Source of the DNA: Vogesella aquatica
Lineage (GTDB): Bacteria > Pseudomonadota > Gammaproteobacteria > Burkholderiales > Chromobacteriaceae
Reading direction: 5' to 3'
NCBI RefSeq assembly: GCF_028548455.1
Contig: NZ_JAQQLF010000006.1
Location: forward strand, 124,001 to 188,000
Length of the DNA stretch: 64,000 nucleotides
Position 1 is the first letter of the stretch, and every line of letters starts with the position of its first letter. Positions 1 through 9,099 of this stretch are shown here, in pieces. The translations under genes were made by a program, and so were the position numbers. The notes under the pieces were generated by a model, which worked only from the letters and a program-made list of their open reading frames with translations, made no database searches and was not told the origin of the DNA.

Positions 1-1355
1 CTCCCCGCTATTACACGGTAGCCTGGCGCTGGCATTTTTATGCCGGTTTGCTGGTGGCCCCGTTCATGATCATGCTGGCCATTACCGGCATGATTTACCT
101 GTTCAAGCCGCAGCTGGACCAGCTGATGTACGGCAATCTGCTGAACGTCCCCGCTGCCAGCACCCCGGCGCACCCGGCCGACCACCTGGTGGCGGCGGTC
201 AAAGCGCAATACCCCGGTGCCAGCGTGCTGCGTTACCAGCCGCCTGCGGCAGCCGACGCCAGTGCTAAGGTCATCATCAAGACCGCCGACGCCAAACTGG
301 GCGTGTACGTGGACCCATACCAGGGCACCGTGCTGGGCGCACTGGACGAAAACAATAATCTGCAAACCATCGTACTGAAGCTGCATGGCGAGCTGCTGAT
401 CGGTAAAAACGGCGACCTGCTGGTGGAGCTGGCCACCAGCTGGACGCTGGTGTTGCTGGTATCCGGCCTGTACCTGTGGTGGCCGCGTGGCCGCGGCAAA
501 CTGGCGGTGTTCTGGCCGCGCCTGCATGCCGGTGGCCGTGCCTTCTGGCGTGACATCCACGCCGTTACCGGCTTCTGGGGCGCCATCTTCTTGCTGTTCA
601 TGCTGCTGTCCGGCCTGACCTGGACCGGCTACTGGGGCGAGAAATTTGCGGCGGTGTGGAGCCAGTTTCCGGCACAGATGTGGGACGATGTGCCCAAGTC
701 CGACAAAAAAGCCATCAGCCTGAACAGCACCGAAGAGAAAATCGTGCCGTGGGCGGTAGAACCTAGCCCGCTGCCCAAGTCCACCGACCCGCATGCGGCG
801 CACAAAGGGGCGACCCCGCAGGCGGCCACGCCGCAGATCGCGCTGCAGCAGGTGGTAGATACCGCCCGTGCCCGTGGCGTAGTGCCGGGTTACAACATCG
901 CGCTACCGGACGGTGACGAAGGCGTGTTTACCGTGTCGGTGTTCCCGAACGACCCGCGTAACGAGGCTACGCTGCATATCGACCAGTACAGCGGCAAGGT
1001 GCTGGCGGATATCCGCTTCAAGGACTACGCGCTGGTGCCCAAGGCGGTGGAGTTTGGCGTGGTGATTCACGAAGGCAAGTTCTTTGGCTTGGCCAACCAG
1101 CTGCTGATGGCGGCCATCTGCCTGCTGGTACTGGTGAGCAGCATCAGCGGCCTGGTGATGTGGTGGCTGCGCAAGCCGGCCGGCCGCCTGGGCGCGCCTG
1201 CCGACGCACCGGATACCCCGCTGTGGAAAGGCGCGCTGCTGATCATGCTGGCACTGGGCGTAGCCTTCCCGCTGGTAGGCGCCTCGTTTATCGCTATCAT
1301 GCTGCTGGACTGGCTGCTGCTGCGCCGCCTGCCGGCGCTGGCCTTCCTGCGCTAA
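1..1355 (+). CDS. PepSY-associated transmembrane protein, 5' end outside window
   Basis: The reading frame is open from position 3 with no stop or convincing start, so the gene begins before the window; about 450 residues are visible. The first visible residues (YYTVAWRWHFYAGL, then a hydrophobic stretch ending ITGMIYLF) are the typical first membrane segment of the PepSY-TM family. A PepSY-like segment follows, then membrane segments near WTLVLLVSGLYLWW and FWGAIFLLFMLLSGLTW, a periplasmic loop with a second PepSY-like region, and C-terminal membrane segments. Family members are often linked to siderophore or iron uptake and heme/flavin reduction at the inner membrane, but no such neighbour is visible, so the substrate is unknown. 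A hairpin terminator follows. Confidence 0.85.
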   Translation, partial: PRYYTVAWRWHFYAGLLVAPFMIMLAITGMIYLFKPQLDQLMYGNLLNVPAASTPAHPADHLVAAVKAQYPGASVLRYQPPAAADASAKVIIKTADAKLGVYVDPYQGTVLGALDENNNLQTIVLKLHGELLIGKNGDLLVELATSWTLVLLVSGLYLWWPRGRGKLAVFWPRLHAGGRAFWRDIHAVTGFWGAIFLLFMLLSGLTWTGYWGEKFAAVWSQFPAQMWDDVPKSDKKAISLNSTEEKIVPWAVEPSPLPKSTDPHAAHKGATPQAATPQIALQQVVDTARARGVVPGYNIALPDGDEGVFTVSVFPNDPRNEATLHIDQYSGKVLADIRFKDYALVPKAVEFGVVIHEGKFFGLANQLLMAAICLLVLVSSISGLVMWWLRKPAGRLGAPADAPDTPLWKGALLIMLALGVAFPLVGASFIAIMLLDWLLLRRLPALAFLR

Positions 1356-1380
1356 ACCGCCGACTCCGCCCGGACGGGCT

Positions 1381-1390
1381 TGCGGCCAAC
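1381..1390 (-). repeat. GTTGGCCGCA dispersed repeat (first of 50 exact copies)
   Basis: Exact copies of GTTGGCCGCA on the + strand start at 1699, 3954, 5367, 5927, 6562, 10512, 10605, 13077, 19570, 21543, 22942, 23316, 24139, 24363, 26009, 30752, 31202, 33179, 39172, 40529, 41351, 42088, 49433, 50655, 54957, 55745, 56816, 62014, 62605 and 62868. Reverse copies (TGCGGCCAAC) start at 1381, 10017, 13851, 18106, 19479, 22877, 27270, 28480, 29801, 31481, 35139, 38209, 40018, 43157, 45234, 47887, 52939, 54222, 62230 and 63669. The base before the motif is most often G. Ten copies are intergenic. A role as a DNA uptake sequence is inference. Confidence 0.8.
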
Positions 1391-1416
1391 CCCCTGTCTG
1401 TGTGGCAGGGGGTTTT
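1390..1416 (+). terminator. Rho-independent terminator after the PepSY gene
   Basis: Stem CCCCCTG/CAGGGGG (1390-1396 with 1406-1412) followed by TTTT. It lies directly against the reverse copy of the dispersed 10-mer at 1381-1390. Confidence 0.7.
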
Positions 1417-1486
1417 GCTTGTGGCGGGCTTGGCCGCAGGCCCCTGGCATGGCTAAGATGCTGCCATCTCTTGCCGAGGCTTTGCC

Positions 1487-2599
1487 ATGCACCTGCTGGC
1501 TTTTGTAAACCGCGTAGAAAGCGACATCATCACCCCCGCACTGGACCGCCGTTTTGGCGTGAGCCAGGTCAGCCTGCTGTGCCACCGCAGCGAGCTGGGG
1601 CTGGCCACCGATATCGCCGGCGTATGCCGCAGCCTGCACCTGCCGGCCCATGTGGTAACGCTGGCGGCCGATACCCAGCCCTTGGCGTTGCGCCAGCAGT
1701 TGGCCGCATTGGCGCAGGGTGCGGTGGCGTTCAATATCAGCGCCGCGTCGCCGGTGCAGGCGGCGCTGGCCTACGACCTGGCGCGCGAGCGCCAGCTGCC
1801 GCTGATGAGTATCGCCCCGCACAGCGACCGCCTGATCTGGCTGCTGGGCGGCGAGCACACCGGCCTGCGCACCGGCAGTGATATTGCCGATGGTCTGACG
1901 CTGGCGGCGTACTTTGCGCTGTACGGCAGCCGCATCGAACATATCCATTACCGGCTGGCACAGCGCCCGCAGCGGCTGGAGGCACTAGCCGCCGGCCTGG
2001 CCGCGCTGGCGGTGCAGCGCCCGGCGGCGCTATCGCTGCTGAACCGTTTGTGCAATGACCTGGACGCCCGCCAGTACAGCCGCCACCCGCTGCCGCGGGG
2101 CGAGACGGCGCTGCGCCACTGGCTGGGCGGCTGCGGGCTGGTGGATATCGATCAGGGCGGCCACGTGCGCTGCCACGACGCGTCGGCGCGCTTCTTTCTG
2201 GGCGGCGGCTGGCTGGAAGTCTGGCTGCTGGCGCAGGTAGCGGCGCTGCAGCCAGCCTTGCCTATCAGCGATGCGGCTGTGGGGGTGAAAGTGGTGCACG
2301 ATGGGGTGGCCAACGAGTACGACGTGGCCATCGTGTGCAATAACCAGCTGTACCTGGTGGAGTGCAAAACCACGGCGCCCACCGCGCTGCACCAGCGCGG
2401 CATCGGGCTGGATAACCTGTTCAAGCTCGACAGTGCCGCCAGCCTGGGTGGCCTGCACGCCCGCGCCATGCTGGCCACGCTGTACCCTGCCACCGACAGC
2501 GAAGCGGCCCGCGCGCAGGCACAGGGCATTGCCTTGTTGTCCGGCCCGGCGCTGGCCCAGGCGCAGCCCGTTTTGCGCCAATGGCTACACGCAGGGTGA
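1487..2599 (+). CDS. DUF1887 family CARF domain/PD-(D/E)XK nuclease (Card1/Can2-like)
   Basis: A 370-residue protein. The N-terminal half (MHLLAFVNRVESDIITPAL onward) resembles the Rossmann-like CARF domain of the DUF1887/VC1899 family. The C-terminal half carries a PD-(D/E)XK nuclease core: N276-E277-x-D279, then E292-C293-K294 inside LYLVECKTT, with a downstream helix (GIGLDNLFKLDSA). In type III CRISPR systems, relatives (Card1, Can2) are activated by cyclic oligoadenylate and cut nucleic acid. Here there is no CRISPR array, Cas10 or cas gene within 62 kb downstream. The ligand and target are therefore unknown, and a non-CRISPR defence or housekeeping role is possible. Neighbours are unrelated and the gene appears monocistronic. 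Confidence 0.85.
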   Translation: MHLLAFVNRVESDIITPALDRRFGVSQVSLLCHRSELGLATDIAGVCRSLHLPAHVVTLAADTQPLALRQQLAALAQGAVAFNISAASPVQAALAYDLARERQLPLMSIAPHSDRLIWLLGGEHTGLRTGSDIADGLTLAAYFALYGSRIEHIHYRLAQRPQRLEALAAGLAALAVQRPAALSLLNRLCNDLDARQYSRHPLPRGETALRHWLGGCGLVDIDQGGHVRCHDASARFFLGGGWLEVWLLAQVAALQPALPISDAAVGVKVVHDGVANEYDVAIVCNNQLYLVECKTTAPTALHQRGIGLDNLFKLDSAASLGGLHARAMLATLYPATDSEAARAQAQGIALLSGPALAQAQPVLRQWLHAG

Positions 2600-2694
2600 T
2601 GCGTATGTGATGTGGCTCAGTCATTTCTGCGATACCTATTAAAATATGGTGGTTATTAAGTATGATTTACTAGATACCCACTTGTTCTGGCCGT

Positions 2695-3666
2695 ATGAAC
2701 GCTTACCCGCCACACGTTTTCCCCCTTAGCCGGCGCCAGCTGCTGCAAGCCGGCCTGACCTTGGCATTGGCCGCGTGCCAAGCCCCGGAACCCTTGCTGC
2801 GCATAGGCAGTAACGGCTGGCCGGGCTACCTGTTCATTGCCTGGGCGGCAGACAGCTACGCGCTGAGCAGCAAACAGGTGCGTCTGCTGCGCATCAGCTC
2901 GGCCACCAGCAGCCTGCGCGCGCTCAGCGCCGGCATGCTCGACGGAGCCTGCCTGACACTGGATGAGGTGATCAGCGCGCTGGCCGAAGGCATCCCGCTG
3001 AAAGTGATTGCCGTACTGGATGTCTCGCACGGCGGCGACGTCGTGTTGGGCAGGGGCGAGATCCGCAGCCTTGGGCAGTTGGCCGGGCGGCGTATCGGGG
3101 TAGAAGCCAGTGCCGTGGGGGCGGTGATGCTGGACGCCATGCTGCAGCGTGCCGGCCTCAGCCGAGCCCAGGTGATTCCGGTGCCCGTGTTGCTGGACCA
3201 GCACGAGGCGGCTTTTGCCAGCGGCAGCATTGATGCCCTGGTCACCATGGAGCCGCAGGCCAGCCGCCTGCGCCTGCGCGGCGCGCATACCTTGTTCAGC
3301 AGTGCCGATATTCCCGGGCGTATCGTCGATGTGCTGGCCGTGCGCGAGGAGGTATTGGGCGTTGCCCGCCAGGGCTTGCAGGCATTGGTAGACAGCCATT
3401 TTGCCATGCTGGATAAATTTGCCAGCCAGCGTAGCGAGGCCTACGCCTATATGGCAGCGCAGATGGGGGTAAGCCACGCCGAGCTGACGCCGATTTTTGC
3501 CGGCCTGCGCCTGCCGGGGCGGCAGGAGAACCTGCGCTGGCTGGGTGGCAAGCTGGACGACGAAGCGCGCAATCTGGCCAATGTGATGTCGCGGGCCGGC
3601 CTGCTTCCCCGGCCGGTGCAGCTGGGGCGCCTTGCCGTGCCGGATTTCGTGGAAGGGGGGCGATAA
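2695..3666 (+). CDS. ABC-type substrate-binding lipoprotein (SsuA/NMT1-like)
   Basis: A 323-residue protein with an RRQ-containing N-terminus, a hydrophobic core and a lipobox (LALAAC, Cys around residue 25). The mature part (LLRIGSNGWPGYLFIAWAAD, LDGACLTLDEVISALAEG, IGVEASAVGAVML) is typical of the nitrate/sulfonate/taurine-type periplasmic binding fold. No ABC permease or ATPase is nearby. Its stop overlaps the start of the following PAS-GGDEF-EAL gene (TAATG), so the two are translationally coupled. I infer that it acts as the ligand-sensing partner of the c-di-GMP enzyme rather than in import. The start has no clear ribosome-binding site but is the only one that gives a sensible lipoprotein signal. 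Confidence 0.8.
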   Translation: MNAYPPHVFPLSRRQLLQAGLTLALAACQAPEPLLRIGSNGWPGYLFIAWAADSYALSSKQVRLLRISSATSSLRALSAGMLDGACLTLDEVISALAEGIPLKVIAVLDVSHGGDVVLGRGEIRSLGQLAGRRIGVEASAVGAVMLDAMLQRAGLSRAQVIPVPVLLDQHEAAFASGSIDALVTMEPQASRLRLRGAHTLFSSADIPGRIVDVLAVREEVLGVARQGLQALVDSHFAMLDKFASQRSEAYAYMAAQMGVSHAELTPIFAGLRLPGRQENLRWLGGKLDDEARNLANVMSRAGLLPRPVQLGRLAVPDFVEGGR

Positions 3667-6476
3667 TGCGCTTGTCGCTGAAAAGCCTGCTACCCATGGT
3701 AGTACTGTTTTTTCTGCTGCTCACCCTGGCCGGCGCCTACAGCGTGGCCGAACAGGGGCGCAGGCAGCAAGCCTTCCGCGACGCCAGCCTGGTGGCGCAG
3801 AAAGACGCCTACCACCTGCTGCAGGAGCTGGCTTTGTCCGGCCCGCTGCGCATCAATGAAGAGCTGATGCTGCTGGCCACCGATGCCCGCCTGGCGCAAG
3901 CGGTGGTGGCCAATAGCCGCGGGCTGATTGCCCATGCCATGCAGCAGCAGGACGTTGGCCGCAGCATCGATACCCTGCAAGGTCTGCCTGCCGGGCTACT
4001 GCAGCAGGCCTGGCAACATAGCCTGGCCATTTTGCAGCCCGATTACGACAAACAGTACCTGTATCTGGCGGTAGCCGTGCCAGACCAGGAGGGGCAAGTG
4101 CTGCGTGGCCTGCGTAAAGGCATGGTGGTGCTGGTTTACGACCTGGGCCCGCAGCTGGCGCTGGAGCGCAGCAAGCTGCAGCAAAGCTTTGTATTGCCCT
4201 GCGTCATGCTGTGCTGTCTGTTGCTGGTGCTGTATCTGCTGGTGTGGCTGTACGTGGCGCGCCCGCTGGCCAACCTGCAGGCGGCTGCCTTGCAGCTGGC
4301 GCAGCTGGGGCATGCGCCTGCCTTGCCATTGCAGGGGGTAAGCGAAACCCGGGCCGTGTGCGAGGCATTCAACACCATGCAGCGGCAGCTGCAGCACACG
4401 CTGGCCGAGCTGGCCGAGCGCGAGCGCAGCGCCAGCAACCTGGCCAAAGAGCAAGAAGCGCTGTTGCAGGCCATTCCCGACCTGCTGTTCGAGATGAGCG
4501 CCGACGGGCGCTACCTGCAGGTGTGGTCGCATACCGCCAGCGACAAGCTGGTCTCGCCGCGCGAGTATTTGCTCGGCAAGCATGTACACGAGGCCATGCC
4601 GGCCGAGCAGGCGGCCATCATACACAGCGTGATTGTCGAGGCGCTGTGTCACGGTGAATCCAGCGGCAAGCAAATCATGCTTGCCCTGGCCGACGGCCCG
4701 CACTGGTTCGAGCTGTCTGCTGCGCGCAAGGTGGCGGCCAACGGTAGCGAAACCTGCATCATGGTATCGCGCGACATTACCCAGCGCCGCCGCGACGAGG
4801 ACGCACTGCAGCTATGGGCGCGCGTGATGGCCGCCACGCATAACGGCATTTTCATTACCGACGGCCAGCAGCGCATCGTGGAAGTCAATGCGGCGTTTAC
4901 GCGCATTACCGGCTATAGCCTGGGCGATGTGCGCGGCTTGCGCCCCGGCCTGCTGTCATCCGGCCGCCAGAACGACGCGTTCTATCAGCGCATGTGGCAG
5001 GACATCGACGCGCACGGCTACTGGCAGGGTGAAATCTGGAACCGGCGCAAGGATGGCGAGGTGTTTCCGGAGTGGCAGTCCATTTCCAGCGTGCGCGGCG
5101 AAGATGGCCAGATCAGCCATTACATCAGCGTGTTCAGCGATATCAGCAACCAGAAAGAATCGGAAGCCTATATCCGCCGCCTGGCCTACTACGACAGCCT
5201 GACCGGCCTGGCCAACCGCGCGCTGCTAAGCGACCACGCCGGCCTGGCCCTGGCCGCCATGCATAGCCACGGTACCAGCCTGGCACTGATGTTTATCGAC
5301 CTGGACCGCTTCAAGAACATCAACGACACCCTGGGCCACAGCATAGGCGACCAGCTATTGCAGGAGGTTGGCCGCAGGCTGGCCAGCTGCGTGCGCGAGC
5401 GCGATACGCTGTCGCGCCTGGGTGGCGACGAATTCATCGTGCTGCTGCCGGAAACCGGTGAAGCCGAGGCTGCACACTGGGCCGAGCAGGTGCTGGGCAC
5501 CCTGGGGCAGCCGTACCGGATTGCCGGCTACGATATGGTGGTGACGCCATCCATCGGCATTGCCATGGCGCCTGTCGATGGCGATACGCTGGAGGCGCTG
5601 CTGCGCTGTGCCGACGCCGCCATGTATCGTGCCAAGGACGAAGGGCGCAATACTTTCCGCTTTTTTGCCCAGCACATGCAGCAGCGTACCGTAAGCCGGC
5701 TGAAGCTGGAGTCGGATCTGCGCAGCGCGCTGGAGCAACGCCAGTTTTTGCTGCACTACCAGCCTCAGTGCACGCTGGATGGCCGGCTGGTAGGGGTGGA
5801 GGCGCTGGTGCGCTGGCAGCACCCTGTGCTGGGCATGGTGCCGCCCGGCGAGTTCATCCCGCTGGCCGAGGAAAGCGGCTTGATTGTACCGCTGGGGGCG
5901 TGGGTGATGCGCGAGGCAATCGGCCAGTTGGCCGCATGGCACGCCGCCGGGGTGGTGGTGCCGCAGGTGGCGGTCAACCTGTCGGCGCTACAGTTCCGCC
6001 AGCCGGGGCTGGTGCAGCAGGCGGCGCAGTACCTGGCTGACGCCGGGCTGGCGCCGGCCTGCCTGGAGCTGGAGCTGACCGAAAGCGTGGTGCTGGACAA
6101 CCCGGACGATGCCTTGCTGGTGATGGAGCGCCTGCACGCGCTGGGCGTGCATTTGTCGATAGACGATTTCGGTACCGGTTATTCGTCGCTGAACTACCTG
6201 CGCCGCTTCCCGGTTGACCGGCTCAAGATAGACCGCAGCTTTATCCTGGACCTGGACAAAGACCCGCGTGGGGCAGCCATTATCGAAGCCATCATCAGCC
6301 TGTCGCGCTCGCTGGGCTTTGTCACCATTGCCGAGGGGGTGGAAACCGCCGGCCAGCTGGCCCAGCTGCGCGCGCTGCGCTGTGACGAAGTGCAAGGCTT
6401 TTTCTACGGCAGGCCGATGGCGCCAGACCAGCTGCCGGCCTGGCTGGCGCAGCGCGAGCAGGCGCTGGCAGGCTAG
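3666..6476 (+). CDS. Membrane sensor with HAMP-like linker, two PAS, GGDEF and EAL domains
   Basis: A 936-residue protein that makes and/or degrades cyclic di-GMP. Order: membrane segment (about 8-27), periplasmic domain, second membrane segment (about 178-198) and HAMP-like linker, PAS (about 265-375), PAS with PAC (about 380-495), GGDEF and EAL. GGDEF is intact at 586-590 and is preceded, five residues earlier, by RERD, a product-inhibition I-site. The EAL motif is at 712-714, followed by ELELTES, the DDFGTGYSS loop, LKIDRSF and EGVET, so the phosphodiesterase centre looks complete. Both activities are therefore possible. It is co-translated with the upstream binding lipoprotein, which probably contacts the periplasmic domain. 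Confidence 0.93.
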   Translation: MRLSLKSLLPMVVLFFLLLTLAGAYSVAEQGRRQQAFRDASLVAQKDAYHLLQELALSGPLRINEELMLLATDARLAQAVVANSRGLIAHAMQQQDVGRSIDTLQGLPAGLLQQAWQHSLAILQPDYDKQYLYLAVAVPDQEGQVLRGLRKGMVVLVYDLGPQLALERSKLQQSFVLPCVMLCCLLLVLYLLVWLYVARPLANLQAAALQLAQLGHAPALPLQGVSETRAVCEAFNTMQRQLQHTLAELAERERSASNLAKEQEALLQAIPDLLFEMSADGRYLQVWSHTASDKLVSPREYLLGKHVHEAMPAEQAAIIHSVIVEALCHGESSGKQIMLALADGPHWFELSAARKVAANGSETCIMVSRDITQRRRDEDALQLWARVMAATHNGIFITDGQQRIVEVNAAFTRITGYSLGDVRGLRPGLLSSGRQNDAFYQRMWQDIDAHGYWQGEIWNRRKDGEVFPEWQSISSVRGEDGQISHYISVFSDISNQKESEAYIRRLAYYDSLTGLANRALLSDHAGLALAAMHSHGTSLALMFIDLDRFKNINDTLGHSIGDQLLQEVGRRLASCVRERDTLSRLGGDEFIVLLPETGEAEAAHWAEQVLGTLGQPYRIAGYDMVVTPSIGIAMAPVDGDTLEALLRCADAAMYRAKDEGRNTFRFFAQHMQQRTVSRLKLESDLRSALEQRQFLLHYQPQCTLDGRLVGVEALVRWQHPVLGMVPPGEFIPLAEESGLIVPLGAWVMREAIGQLAAWHAAGVVVPQVAVNLSALQFRQPGLVQQAAQYLADAGLAPACLELELTESVVLDNPDDALLVMERLHALGVHLSIDDFGTGYSSLNYLRRFPVDRLKIDRSFILDLDKDPRGAAIIEAIISLSRSLGFVTIAEGVETAGQLAQLRALRCDEVQGFFYGRPMAPDQLPAWLAQREQALAG

Positions 6477-6508
6477 GGCACCCAAGCCTCTTGAAACCCC
6501 CAAGCAAA

Positions 6509-6538
6509 AATGCCAGTCAGCGTTAGCTGACTGGCATT
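6509..6538. terminator. Bidirectional terminator between the EAL gene and trpE
   Basis: Perfect 13-bp stem (AATGCCAGTCAGC with its complement) around a GTTA loop. On the minus strand it is followed by a run of T, so it is best as the trpE terminator. It lies between convergent genes. Confidence 0.75.
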
Positions 6539-6561
6539 GTGCCAGGGGCGGGCAGGGTGGG

Positions 6562-6571
6562 GTTGGCCGCA
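6562..6571 (+). repeat. Intergenic copy of the GTTGGCCGCA repeat
   Basis: Exact copy, 12 bases beyond the trpE stop and beside the convergent terminator. Here no coding constraint can explain the sequence. Confidence 0.75.
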
Positions 6572-6582
6572 GCTCGGGCGGG

Positions 6583-8046
6583 TCAGGCGTCCAGGCCGCT
6601 TTGCACCAGCTGGGCGGCGCGCACCACGGCGCGGGCCTTGTTCTGGGTTTCTTCCCATTCCGATTGCGGTACCGAATCGGCTACCACGCCGGCGCCGGAC
6701 TGTACGTACAGCACCTCGTTCTTGATGACGGCGGTGCGGATGGCAATGGCCAGGTCCATGTCGCCGGTAAAGCCCAGGTAGCCGACGGCCCCACCGTACA
6801 CGCCTCGCTTGGTGGGCTCGAACTCGTCGATGATTTCCATGGCGCGCACTTTGGGCGCACCGGACAGCGTGCCGGCCGGGAAGGTGGCTTTCAGGATGTC
6901 GATATTGGAGACGTCCGGCTTTACCGTGCCTTCCACGCTGGACACGATGTGCATCACGTGCGAATAGCGCTCGATCACCATATTGTCGGTGATCTTCACA
7001 CTGCCGGTGTCGGCCACGCGGCCAACGTCGTTGCGGCCCAGGTCCATCAGCATCACGTGTTCGGCGATTTCTTTCGGGTCGGCCAGCAGGTCTTCGGCCA
7101 GCGCCTGATCCTCGTCACGCGTTTTGCCGCGCGGGCGGGTGCCGGCGATGGGGCGCACGGTGACGGTATCGTTTTCGCGGCGCACCAAGATTTCCGGCGA
7201 GGCGCCTACCACGTGGAAGTCGTCGAAGTGGTAGAAGAACATGTAGGGCGACGGGTTCAGGCTGCGTAGCGCGCGGTACAGCGACAGCGGCGAGTCGGTA
7301 AACGGCATGCTCATGCGCTGGGCCAGCACGACTTGCATGATGTCGCCGTCCAGAATGTAGTTTTTGGCGTTGGCCACGTCGCGCTTGAACGCCTCTTCGC
7401 CGTATTCGCTCTGTGCGGTGGTGGCGGTGGACGGCAGCGATAGCGGGATGGCCACGTTGTCGCGCAGGCGGGCGCGCAGCTGCGCCAGGCGGGCGTTGGC
7501 CTTGGGCAGGGCGTTGGGCACCGCCGGGTCGGCGTAGACCACCAGATAGAGCTTGCCGGACAGGTTGTCTACCACGGCCAGCTCTTCGGATAGCATCAGC
7601 AAAATATCGGGCGTGCCTACCGGGTCGGGCTTTTGCATGTCGGCCAGGCGGCGCTCCACGTAGCGCACGGTGTCGTAGCCGAAGTAGCCCACCAGGCCGC
7701 CGGTGAAACGCGGCAGGCCGTCGATAGGCGGGGTATTGAAACGCTGGCTGAATTCTTCGATAAAGGTCAGCGGGTTGCCTTCGTAGCGTTCGATGACTTT
7801 GTCACCGTACTCCACCTGCACGCTGTGGCCTTGCACGCGGATACGGGTGGTAGCCGGCAGGCCGATGAAGGAGTAGCGGCCGGAGCGCTCGCCCCCCACC
7901 ACCGATTCCAGCAGGTAGGAGTAGGGCTGGTTGGCCAGTTTCAGGTACACCGACAGCGGGGTGTCCAGGTCGGCGAACAGTTCGAGGGTAACGGGAATGC
8001 GGTTGTAGCCGGCCTGGGCCAGCTCGTTGAAGGCTTGCGGTGTCAT
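6583..8046 (-). CDS. trpE: Anthranilate synthase component I
   Basis: Converts chorismate and glutamine-derived ammonia to anthranilate, the first step of tryptophan synthesis, with a TrpG subunit not in this window. With the start at 8046 ([19 protein letters not shown]) the protein is 487 residues, normal for the family; an upstream in-frame ATG at 8124 adds 26 unlikely residues. The LLES motif (45-48) that binds feedback tryptophan is present. The chorismate-binding domain is complete ([34 protein letters not shown]). It lies downstream of gph on the same strand, a common proteobacterial order. Confidence 0.95.
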   Translation of the reverse strand: MTPQAFNELAQAGYNRIPVTLELFADLDTPLSVYLKLANQPYSYLLESVVGGERSGRYSFIGLPATTRIRVQGHSVQVEYGDKVIERYEGNPLTFIEEFSQRFNTPPIDGLPRFTGGLVGYFGYDTVRYVERRLADMQKPDPVGTPDILLMLSEELAVVDNLSGKLYLVVYADPAVPNALPKANARLAQLRARLRDNVAIPLSLPSTATTAQSEYGEEAFKRDVANAKNYILDGDIMQVVLAQRMSMPFTDSPLSLYRALRSLNPSPYMFFYHFDDFHVVGASPEILVRRENDTVTVRPIAGTRPRGKTRDEDQALAEDLLADPKEIAEHVMLMDLGRNDVGRVADTGSVKITDNMVIERYSHVMHIVSSVEGTVKPDVSNIDILKATFPAGTLSGAPKVRAMEIIDEFEPTKRGVYGGAVGYLGFTGDMDLAIAIRTAVIKNEVLYVQSGAGVVADSVPQSEWEETQNKARAVVRAAQLVQSGLDA

Positions 8047-8231
8047 GCTAGTGTCCAATGGTGTCAGTGCGGTCTTGAGGAAGGCGGCGAGGGGTGGGCT
8101 AGCATTGCCATCGCCAGCTGGCACGATTGGGCAGGAATTTCATGATGTAAGCAGGCTGTCTGTTGGTTGGATATGCAGGGCTATTGTGTCGCAAAAGTCG
8201 GCCGCCGTACAGGCGGCGCGGCGCTGCAGCA

Positions 8232-8927
8232 TTACATGCGCACGTTGGCGTGCGGGTCGGCCGATTTTTTCAGCAGGGCAAACAGGTCGACCAGGCTGTC
8301 TACCACCAGATCGGCACCCAGCGTGGCCGCATCGCGGTAGCCGTAGCGTACCGCCACCGCCAGCGCGCCGGCTTTGTTGGCGCACAGGATGTCGTTTTCC
8401 GAATCGCCGACCATGATCATTTCTTGCGGTTTGACGTTCAGCACGGCAGCGGCGTGCAGCAGCGGCAGCGCCGACGGCTTTTTCTCCGGCAGGCTGTCGC
8501 CACCCAGAATCATGCTGAAGGCGCTGTCGATGCCCAGCTCGGCCAGCAGCGGTGCGGCCAGGCGGTGCGATTTGTTGGTAATCACCACCAGCGGCAGCTC
8601 CAGGCTGCGCAGCAGGTTCAGGCTTTCTGCCACGCCGGGGTACATGCGGGTGTGGGTGGTGAGGTTGGCGCGGTAGTGCTGGATAAACAGGGTGAAGCCT
8701 TGCGCCCACAGCGCTTCGTCGGCCTGGCCGTCTTTGTCGTCGGTCAGTGCACGGTGCACCAGGCTGGCCACACCGTCGCCGACGTGGCTTTTGATGCGTT
8801 CGGCGTCCAGTGGCGGCAGGCCCAGTGCCTGGCGCATGGCGTTGGCGCTGGCGGCCAGGTCGGCAATGGAATCCACCAGGGTGCCGTCCAGGTCGAAGGC
8901 AATGGCTTTGATGTGTTTCAGGTTCAT
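8232..8927 (-). CDS. gph: Phosphoglycolate phosphatase, HAD family
   Basis: A 231-residue HAD hydrolase expected to dephosphorylate 2-phosphoglycolate, a by-product of DNA repair or oxygenation. Motif I is FDLDGTLVDS (Asp12 and Asp14), motif II is in VVITNKSH, and motif III is in MVGDSENDI. The helical cap after motif I is the Gph type. The start at 8927 (MNLKHIKAIAFDLDGT) is chosen because it sits just before motif I; the longer frame to 9023 adds residues unlike the family. It is followed by trpE. Confidence 0.9.
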   Translation of the reverse strand: MNLKHIKAIAFDLDGTLVDSIADLAASANAMRQALGLPPLDAERIKSHVGDGVASLVHRALTDDKDGQADEALWAQGFTLFIQHYRANLTTHTRMYPGVAESLNLLRSLELPLVVITNKSHRLAAPLLAELGIDSAFSMILGGDSLPEKKPSALPLLHAAAVLNVKPQEMIMVGDSENDILCANKAGALAVAVRYGYRDAATLGADLVVDSLVDLFALLKKSADPHANVRM

Positions 8928-9099
8928 GGCAGTGCCGGGGTAGCAATTAGGAATAGCCGGCATTGTACAGGATGCCTGCCATTGCGCCTTGTGCCCGCGC
9001 GGTGGCTTCTTTATGATGCGCACTTTCTTTTGTCATGAGCCGTGCGGCGTCGCCAGCGCGGCTGCAGCAAGGGCGGCGGTGGCTGCCCGGGAGAGTGTC

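Noticed and set aside
1487-2599. CARF nuclease as part of a CRISPR locus
   Set aside because: No repeat-spacer array or cas gene is seen anywhere in the window.
7550-7575. GACAGGTTGTC in trpE as an enhancer element
   Set aside because: Inside trpE coding sequence with no flanking match and no suitable promoter.
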